From NCBI GenBank assembly GCA_910588415.1, contig CAJUPK010000078.1:1-10916 (forward strand): a DNA stretch of 10,916 nt. Direction: 5' to 3'. Source of the stretch: an uncultured Oscillospiraceae bacterium (GTDB lineage: Bacteria > Bacillota > Clostridia > Oscillospirales > Acutalibacteraceae). Below the pieces are notes generated by a model, which saw nothing but the letters and a program-made list of their open reading frames with translations, did not search any database and was not told where the DNA came from. Numbering within the stretch: position 1 is the first letter of the stretch; each line of letters starts with the position of its first letter. Below, in pieces: positions 7,030-10,916 of this stretch. Made by a program: the position numbers and the translations under genes.

Positions 7030-7563
7030 CTACTGGGCCGCGCCCAGGGCCACGGCCCTGCGGTTCAGCTCCAGCATTTCCGGCCTTCGGGCAGACACAC
7101 ATGCTTGGATGGCCTGGTCCAGGGTCTCCGCCGGGCAGAAGGCCAGCTCCTGAAACAGCTTGCCGGTCAGCACCATGTTGGAGAGCCCTTTCAGCCCGTT
7201 CTCCTCGGCAAGGGCAGAGGCAGGCACCCGGCGCACCGCAATATCCTGGCGGCTGATGGGCCTGTCGATCAGAGAGCTGTCCAGAATGACCAGTCCCCCT
7301 GGCTGCACGGCGTCTATAAACTTCTCCAGAGAGGGCAGGTTCATGGCCACCAGCGCATGGGGGGCTGTTACCAGGGGCGAGCCAATGGGCTGGTCGGAGA
7401 TGCACACGCTGCAGTTGGCGGTGCCGCCCCGCATCTCCGGGCCGTAGGAGGGCAGCCAGGAGAGCTCTTTGCCCTCAATAAGCCCGGCATAGGCTGTGAC
7501 CTTTCCGGCGAAAAGCACGCCCTGGCCGCCAAAGCCCGCAAAGAGGATGTTCAGGTCCTTCAC
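7030..7563 (-). CDS. 2-oxoacid:ferredoxin oxidoreductase, gamma subunit
   Basis: A 177-residue gamma (KorC/VorC-like) subunit. It packs against the alpha and beta subunits and contributes to CoA handling in this enzyme class. The hallmark GFGGQG is at 10-15, followed by SWLPSYGPEMRGGTANCSV at about 35-53, both strongly conserved in the family. It starts at a GTG (7563-7561) whose last bases overlap the TGA of the beta gene (GTGA). AGGAGG lies about 9 nt upstream of that GTG, so it has its own site as well as coupling to beta. Length is normal for a stand-alone gamma subunit (about 175-190). Together with alpha, beta and delta genes upstream on the same strand it forms a heterotetrameric enzyme. 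Substrate preference is inferred from the alpha subunit rather than from this gene. Confidence 0.93.
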   Translation of the reverse strand: MKDLNILFAGFGGQGVLFAGKVTAYAGLIEGKELSWLPSYGPEMRGGTANCSVCISDQPIGSPLVTAPHALVAMNLPSLEKFIDAVQPGGLVILDSSLIDRPISRQDIAVRRVPASALAEENGLKGLSNMVLTGKLFQELAFCPAETLDQAIQACVSARRPEMLELNRRAVALGAAQ

Positions 7564-8327
7564 AGGGTCCCGCCTCCTTTCTTGACCCCTTGGTCCACGT
7601 CCTTATAGACCCCCAAGGGGTAGTAGGGAAGCATGTTCTCCCGCAGCCACTGGAGGGATTCCACTGGGGACAGCCCCCAGTTGGTGGGGCAGGTGGAGAG
7701 TACCTCTACAATGGAGTAGCCCTTGCCCTCCAGCTGGTTCTGAAAGGCCTTCAGGATGGCTTTGCGGGCAATGTTCACGTTTTTCACGCTGTCTACCGTG
7801 ACCCGCTGGGCAAAAGCTACGCCGTCCAGGGTGGAGAGCAGCTCGCAGACCCTTACAGGGTACCCGGCGGAGTCTGTGTCCCGGCCATAGGGGGTGGTCT
7901 GGGTGACCTGCCCCGGCAGAGAGGTGGGGGCCATCTGGCCGCCTGTCATGCCGTAGATGGCGTTGTTGATAAAGATAACCGTGATGTTCTCCCCTCTTGT
8001 GGCGGCGTGGACTGTCTCCGCTGTGCCGATAGCGGCCAGGTCCCCGTCCCCCTGGTAGGTAAAGACCAGGTTCTCGGGCCGGGCCCGCTTCAGGCCTGTG
8101 GCCACTGCCTGGGCCCGGCCGTGGGGGGCCTGGACCATGTCGCAGGCAAAGTAGTCGTAGCACATGACAGAACAGCCCACAGAGGCCACGCCTACGGTGC
8201 GGCCCTCTATCCCCAGCTGATCCATGGCCTGGGCCACCAGCCGGTGGACAATGCCGTGGGTGCAGCCCGGGCAGTAGTGCAGGGGCGCGTCCGTCAGGGC
8301 ATGGGGCTTTTGAAATACGATTGGCAT
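7560..8327 (-). CDS. 2-oxoacid:ferredoxin oxidoreductase, beta (TPP-binding) subunit
   Basis: A 255-residue thiamine diphosphate-binding subunit. Visible are the cluster-binding CPGC motif (19-22) followed by H24, and the TPP motif starting GDGD (93-96) and ending at N121-N122 with IYGMTGGQ (124-131). SVGCS (49-53) carries a further conserved cysteine, C52. The short beta type without its own ferredoxin domain agrees with a separate delta subunit gene. The ATG at 8327 has AAAGGAAG about 9 nt upstream. An in-frame start at 8444 would add 39 residues of low-complexity, unfamily-like sequence, so it was rejected. Beta overlaps gamma by 4 nt and follows the alpha/beta-hydrolase stop by 147 nt, the longest gap inside the operon. 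2-Oxoisovalerate is the favoured substrate class, but 2-oxoglutarate cannot be excluded. Confidence 0.95.
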   Translation of the reverse strand: MPIVFQKPHALTDAPLHYCPGCTHGIVHRLVAQAMDQLGIEGRTVGVASVGCSVMCYDYFACDMVQAPHGRAQAVATGLKRARPENLVFTYQGDGDLAAIGTAETVHAATRGENITVIFINNAIYGMTGGQMAPTSLPGQVTQTTPYGRDTDSAGYPVRVCELLSTLDGVAFAQRVTVDSVKNVNIARKAILKAFQNQLEGKGYSIVEVLSTCPTNWGLSPVESLQWLRENMLPYYPLGVYKDVDQGVKKGGGTL

Positions 8328-8474
8328 ATACGAGCACTTCCTTTCTCTGTGCGATTTATAAGAACCCGGAGAGGGCGGCCCGGCAGTTGCCGGTCTTTCC
8401 CTCCGGCGGATATCCGTTCTATAGGCATGGGCTGGGCATGGCACGGAAAAGCCTGGCAGGGGGCAGCTTTCCGG

Positions 8475-9275
8475 TCAGCCGCCCTGGAGGAAATCCAGAA
8501 CCCGGCGGTTAAAATCAGGGGCCTCGTCATAGGCGGCGTGGCCCAGTTCCGGGTAGAGGAACATTTCGCAGCCCAGCTTTTCCGCAATCTCCTGAGAGGC
8601 CCGGCCTGTAAGCACCTGGTCCCGTTCCCCGCCCAGGACCAGGGCCGGGCAGGTGATTTTGTCCAGCTCTGGGTAGCTGTTACAGGTCAGGCAGGCCAGG
8701 GCCAGGGCGGTGAAACGCCCAGCGTCCTTGGGCTTTCCCATTTTGGCCAGCAGGGGGAACAGCCAGCGGTATTTTTCTATATAGGGCCTGGAGTACATCC
8801 GCTCCATCATGTCCACAGTGAAGGCAGTCCACTCTTCCCGCCGGGCCAGTTCCACCCAGCGGCGGATGGCCTGCTTCATTGTTTCATTGGGCCGGGAGGC
8901 TGTGACTGCCAGCACCAGCCTGCGGACCAGGCCGGGGTGCCGGATGGCCAGCTCCTGGGCAATCATGCCGCCCTGGGACACCCCGAACACATCCGCCTGG
9001 GACAGGCCCAGCTGCTCCATGCCCCGGGCAGTGTCCTCCGCCAAATCCCGGATGGTGCAGTCCTTGGGAACAAGGGCCGGCCGGTCAAAGACATAGACAG
9101 TGCAGTCCCTGGCAAACCTGCGGTACATCCAGGCAAGGGAGAAAGCGGCCTCCCGGACCCCCTTGACGCTGAGGCCGGGGAGCATGACCAGGGGGCGGCT
9201 TCCAGCGCCAAAGCGGACGCAGTCCAGGGCGGAGAGGCCTGTGTTCAGCCGGAGCTTCTTTAGGGGCAGGGTCAT
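8475..9275 (-). CDS. Alpha/beta-fold hydrolase encoded inside the oxidoreductase operon
   Basis: A 266-residue hydrolase with a complete apparent catalytic triad. The nucleophile elbow is GVSQGG (98-103, S100), the acid is D219 (GGERDQV) and the base is H246 (ELGHAAYDE). The oxyanion region is MLPGLS (31-36). A helical cap (about 130-195) lies before the acid, as in the esterase, thioesterase, lactonase and proline-iminopeptidase branches. There is no signal peptide, so it is cytoplasmic. Its ATG overlaps the alpha subunit stop (ATGA, 9272-9275), which indicates translational coupling. It lies between the alpha and beta genes of one enzyme complex, where no hydrolase is normally expected. A role on acyl-CoA or on 2-oxoacid-derived esters is a guess from position only; substrate is unknown. 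Confidence 0.9.
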   Translation of the reverse strand: MTLPLKKLRLNTGLSALDCVRFGAGSRPLVMLPGLSVKGVREAAFSLAWMYRRFARDCTVYVFDRPALVPKDCTIRDLAEDTARGMEQLGLSQADVFGVSQGGMIAQELAIRHPGLVRRLVLAVTASRPNETMKQAIRRWVELARREEWTAFTVDMMERMYSRPYIEKYRWLFPLLAKMGKPKDAGRFTALALACLTCNSYPELDKITCPALVLGGERDQVLTGRASQEIAEKLGCEMFLYPELGHAAYDEAPDFNRRVLDFLQGG

Positions 9276-10318
9276 GCCAGCTTCTCAATCTCCCCCAGCA
9301 CCTCCGCCGGGGTGGGGATAATGCCCCCTGTGCGGCCAAAGAAATGCACAGGCACCCTGCAGTCAATGGCCAGCTTCACGTCGTCCACCATCTGGCCCAT
9401 GCTCATCTCCACAGTAAGGAAGGCTTTGGCGCGGCCCGCGGCTTTTTGCAGGGCCCCTGTGGGGAAGGGCCACAGGGTGACGGGCCGCAGCAGCCCGGCC
9501 TTTATGCCCTGCTCCCGGGCCTGGTTCACAGCGCTTCTGGCCACCCGGGCCGAAGCCCCGTAGGCCACCACCACCAGGTCCGCGTCTTGGCACAGGTACT
9601 CCTCGGCCCGCTGCTCCTGGGCCTTCACCTGTTCATAGCGCTGGTAGCGCTCTACCACCAGGTCCTCCAGCTTGTCGGGGGTCAGGTACAGGGAGTTGAT
9701 GATATGGTGTTCCCGCTTTCCCTGATGGCCGCTGGCGCTCCAGTCCTTTTCCGGCAGAGGCTTTCCGTCCTCTTCCGGCAGGGTGACCGGCTCCATCATC
9801 TGGCCCAGCATCCCGTCCGCCAGAATCATGGCAGGCATCCGCCAGCGGTCGGCAGCGTCAAAGGCCGCGCTTACCAGGTCCACCATCTCCTGCACGGTGG
9901 AGGGGGCAAAGACCAAAATCTGGAAATCCCCGTGGCCTGTGGCCTTGGTGGCCTGCCAATAGTCCGCCTGGGAGGGCTGGATGCCCCCCAGCCCAGGACC
10001 GCCCCGCTGCACGTTGATAATCAGTGCGGGCAGGTCGGACCCAGCCATGTAGGAGATGCCCTCGGACTTTAAACTGATGCCTGGGGAGGAGGAGGAGGTC
10101 ATGGCCCGCACCCCGGCGGCGGCGGCCCCCAGCACCATGTTGACGGCCGCTACCTCGGACTCGGCCTGCAAATATGTACCGCCTATTTTGGGCATACGCT
10201 TGGACATATAGGCGGCAAGCTCGGTCTGGGGGGTGATGGGATAGCCGAAAAAGTGCTTGCACCCCGCCCGGATGGCGGCTTCCGCCAGGGCCTCGTTGCC
10301 CTTCATCAATACTTTCAT
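9272..10318 (-). CDS. vorB: 2-oxoacid:ferredoxin oxidoreductase, alpha subunit (VorB-like)
   Basis: A 348-residue alpha subunit containing the pyrimidine-binding domain and the transketolase C-terminal type domain. Together with the beta subunit it oxidatively decarboxylates a 2-oxoacid to the acyl-CoA, CO2 and reduced ferredoxin. Conserved features are GYPITPQTEL (25-34), AESEVAAVN (52-60), TSSSSPGISLKSEG (74-87) and INVQRGGPG (101-109), then a C-terminal domain beginning near VVVAYGASARV. This architecture and length fit the 3-methyl-2-oxobutanoate (2-ketoisovalerate) ferredoxin oxidoreductase VorB group found in many Clostridia, though substrate range cannot be proven from sequence. The ATG at 10318 has AAAGGAAG about 10 nt upstream. 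The gene follows the ferredoxin-like delta subunit by 58 bp and overlaps the hydrolase gene by 4 nt. Confidence 0.93.
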   Translation of the reverse strand: MKVLMKGNEALAEAAIRAGCKHFFGYPITPQTELAAYMSKRMPKIGGTYLQAESEVAAVNMVLGAAAAGVRAMTSSSSPGISLKSEGISYMAGSDLPALIINVQRGGPGLGGIQPSQADYWQATKATGHGDFQILVFAPSTVQEMVDLVSAAFDAADRWRMPAMILADGMLGQMMEPVTLPEEDGKPLPEKDWSASGHQGKREHHIINSLYLTPDKLEDLVVERYQRYEQVKAQEQRAEEYLCQDADLVVVAYGASARVARSAVNQAREQGIKAGLLRPVTLWPFPTGALQKAAGRAKAFLTVEMSMGQMVDDVKLAIDCRVPVHFFGRTGGIIPTPAEVLGEIEKLA

Positions 10319-10339
10319 GGGATATCTGCTTCCTTTCTT

Positions 10340-10361
10340 CGCGGGAAAGGCCCGCGTTTTT
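10340..10361. other. Perfect GC hairpin between delta and alpha genes
   Basis: CGCGGG (10340-10345), loop AAAGG, CCCGCG (10351-10356), with TTTTT at 10357-10361 on the plus strand. In the operon direction (minus) the hairpin is followed by AAGAAAGG, so it is not a terminator for the operon. It could protect or process the mRNA between delta and alpha, or stop antisense transcription. Confidence 0.5.
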
Positions 10362-10376
10362 CCGGTGGTTCTCCGG

Positions 10377-10583
10377 TTACTTCTCCACGGTGATGGCCGT
10401 GTCCGGGCACATGGTGGCGCAGGCCGCGCAGCCCACGCATTTTTCCGGCTGGCTGAGCCGGGCCGGGTGATACCCCTTGGGGTTCAGCCGCCCCAGGTCC
10501 AGGGCGATGATATGCAGGGGGCAGGCGTTGGCGCACAGCCCGCAGCCCTTGCAGACGTTCTCATCTATGGTGATTTTTGGCAT
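10377..10583 (-). CDS. 2-oxoacid:ferredoxin oxidoreductase, delta subunit (2x[4Fe-4S] ferredoxin)
   Basis: A 68-residue bacterial-type ferredoxin with two complete CxxCxxCxxxC[PD] motifs: C11/C14/C17/C21 and C49/C52/C55/C59. A longer inter-motif loop (22-48, with HPARLSQPEKC) is typical of VorD/KorD delta subunits rather than free ferredoxins. It would carry electrons from the TPP centre to external ferredoxin. It is the first gene of the operon. The ATG at 10583 is supported by GGGAGG 8 nt upstream. No convincing promoter could be assigned; the region upstream holds a GC hairpin (10629-10657) and the second mosaic repeat, which may contain or displace the promoter. Identity as an iron-sulfur protein is certain, and assignment as the delta subunit rests on context. 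Confidence 0.95.
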   Translation of the reverse strand: MPKITIDENVCKGCGLCANACPLHIIALDLGRLNPKGYHPARLSQPEKCVGCAACATMCPDTAITVEK

Positions 10584-10628
10584 ATTGGCAACCTCCCTTG
10601 CGCAAAGTTTTTGAGATGTTTTTAGAAG

Positions 10629-10667
10629 CCCGGCGGCTTGCGGCGGGCTGGGCCGGGTAGCTTTTTT
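10629..10667. other. GC hairpin with plus-strand T-run in the operon leader region
   Basis: CCCGGC (10629-10634) pairs with GCCGGG (10652-10657). An alternative inner stem AGCCC/GGGCT (10627-10631/10645-10649) competes with it. TTTTTT follows at 10662-10667 on the plus strand, so it resembles a terminator reading left to right, toward the mosaic repeat. In the operon (minus) direction it would be a leader hairpin without a U-tract. Confidence 0.4.
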
Positions 10668-10673
10668 ATAGGA

Positions 10674-10916
10674 TAGGTTTTAGGAGTTGGATGGGGAGAG
10701 AGAAGGGAAAAAGTTTTGTCCACTTTTTCAAAAGTGGCAGAGCGGGAGACAGCGTCTCGCGGCCTTGCCGGAGTGCGCGAACTGTGCGCACGGAGGGGGA
10801 AGGTCCCCAGCGGGGACCGTTCTGACCCGACCGAGGCGATAGCCGAGACCACATATATGCGTCAGCCCTTTTTAGCCATTTTCAAAGAAAATGGCTAAGG
10901 AAAGCTTACGCAATGG
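10674..10916. repeat. Hairpin-rich intergenic mosaic repeat, copy 2 (runs to window edge)
   Basis: Second member of the family seen at 1642-2007, filling most of the gene-free stretch 10584-10916. Visible inverted repeats are 10720-10737 (CCACTTT/AAAGTGG), 10746-10758 (GAGAC, AGC loop, GTCTC), 10773-10791 (GTGCGC/GCGCAC), 10802-10818 (GGTCCCC, AGC loop, GGGGACC) and 10872-10898 (12-bp perfect arms, AAA loop). The opening 31 nt (10707-10737) are identical to 1673-1703. The closing AAAGCTTACGCA (10901-10912) also matches, in the same orientation. The 33 nt at 10764-10796 match copy 1 only as reverse complement. A plus-strand reading frame is open through it but lacks a ribosome binding site. 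Its far end lies outside the window. Confidence 0.8.

Noticed and set aside
7590..9263. Very long plus-strand frame (557 codons) opposite the beta subunit and hydrolase genes; similarly 6190-7608.
   Set aside because: These are antisense shadows caused by GC-rich third positions. They overlap firmly identified genes on the minus strand, and the translations are Gly/His/Gln-rich and unrecognisable.
10626..10667. Terminator for the oxidoreductase operon leader.
   Set aside because: The T-run is on the plus strand only. In the operon direction the hairpin is followed by TCTAAAAAC, not a U-tract.

Overview
The window looks like chromosomal DNA of a GC-rich, anaerobic, gut-type Clostridia, most likely in the Oscillospiraceae/Ruminococcaceae. 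That placement is an inference from the gene set (rubrerythrin, ferredoxin-dependent 2-oxoacid oxidoreductase, AI-2E permease), Gram-positive style AGGAGG ribosome binding sites, TTGaca/TAtaaT promoters and hairpin-rich intergenic repeats. No rRNA, tRNA, CRISPR, phage or transposase gene is visible.

Layout. (1) 1-1501, minus strand: a small two-helix membrane protein with a zinc ribbon, followed by an AI-2E family permease that runs off the left edge. A good promoter lies at 1554-1582. (2) 1631-2018: a noncoding, hairpin-rich mosaic repeat bracketed by an 11-bp direct repeat. (3) 2117-2852: rubrerythrin on the plus strand with its own strong promoter, ending at a hairpin shared with the convergent next gene. 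(4) 2877-4693: a beta-lactamase-fold serine hydrolase on the minus strand, with a promoter about 250 nt upstream and a long leader holding a short inverted-repeat element. (5) 4738-6083: enolase on the plus strand, preceded by a terminator-like hairpin and followed by a second copy of the short inverted-repeat element. (6) 6145-10583, minus strand: an apparent operon for a four-subunit 2-oxoacid (probably branched-chain, VOR-type) ferredoxin oxidoreductase. The order is delta ferredoxin, alpha, an alpha/beta-hydrolase, beta (TPP), gamma, then purine nucleoside phosphorylase, with a terminator after it. (7) 10674-10916: a second copy of the mosaic repeat upstream of that operon, cut by the window edge.

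How the genes work together. The oxidoreductase subunits would decarboxylate a 2-oxoacid to an acyl-CoA, passing electrons through the 2x[4Fe-4S] delta subunit to ferredoxin. The hydrolase overlaps the alpha gene by ATGA and so is translationally coupled inside the complex operon. An acyl-CoA or acyl-ester role is a natural guess but is not shown by the sequence. Rubrerythrin fits peroxide defence in an anaerobe that uses such oxygen-sensitive enzymes.

The signals least explained by ordinary annotation are the two repeat families. One is a mosaic of consecutive hairpins, present twice, with compensatory base-pair changes between copies, one internal 33-nt module inverted, and a possible target-site duplication. 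The other is a short MITE-like element with imperfect terminal inverted repeats, with two clear copies and two possible relics. No complete undescribed system can be claimed. The hydrolase-in-VOR arrangement and the repeats are the best candidates for follow-up.
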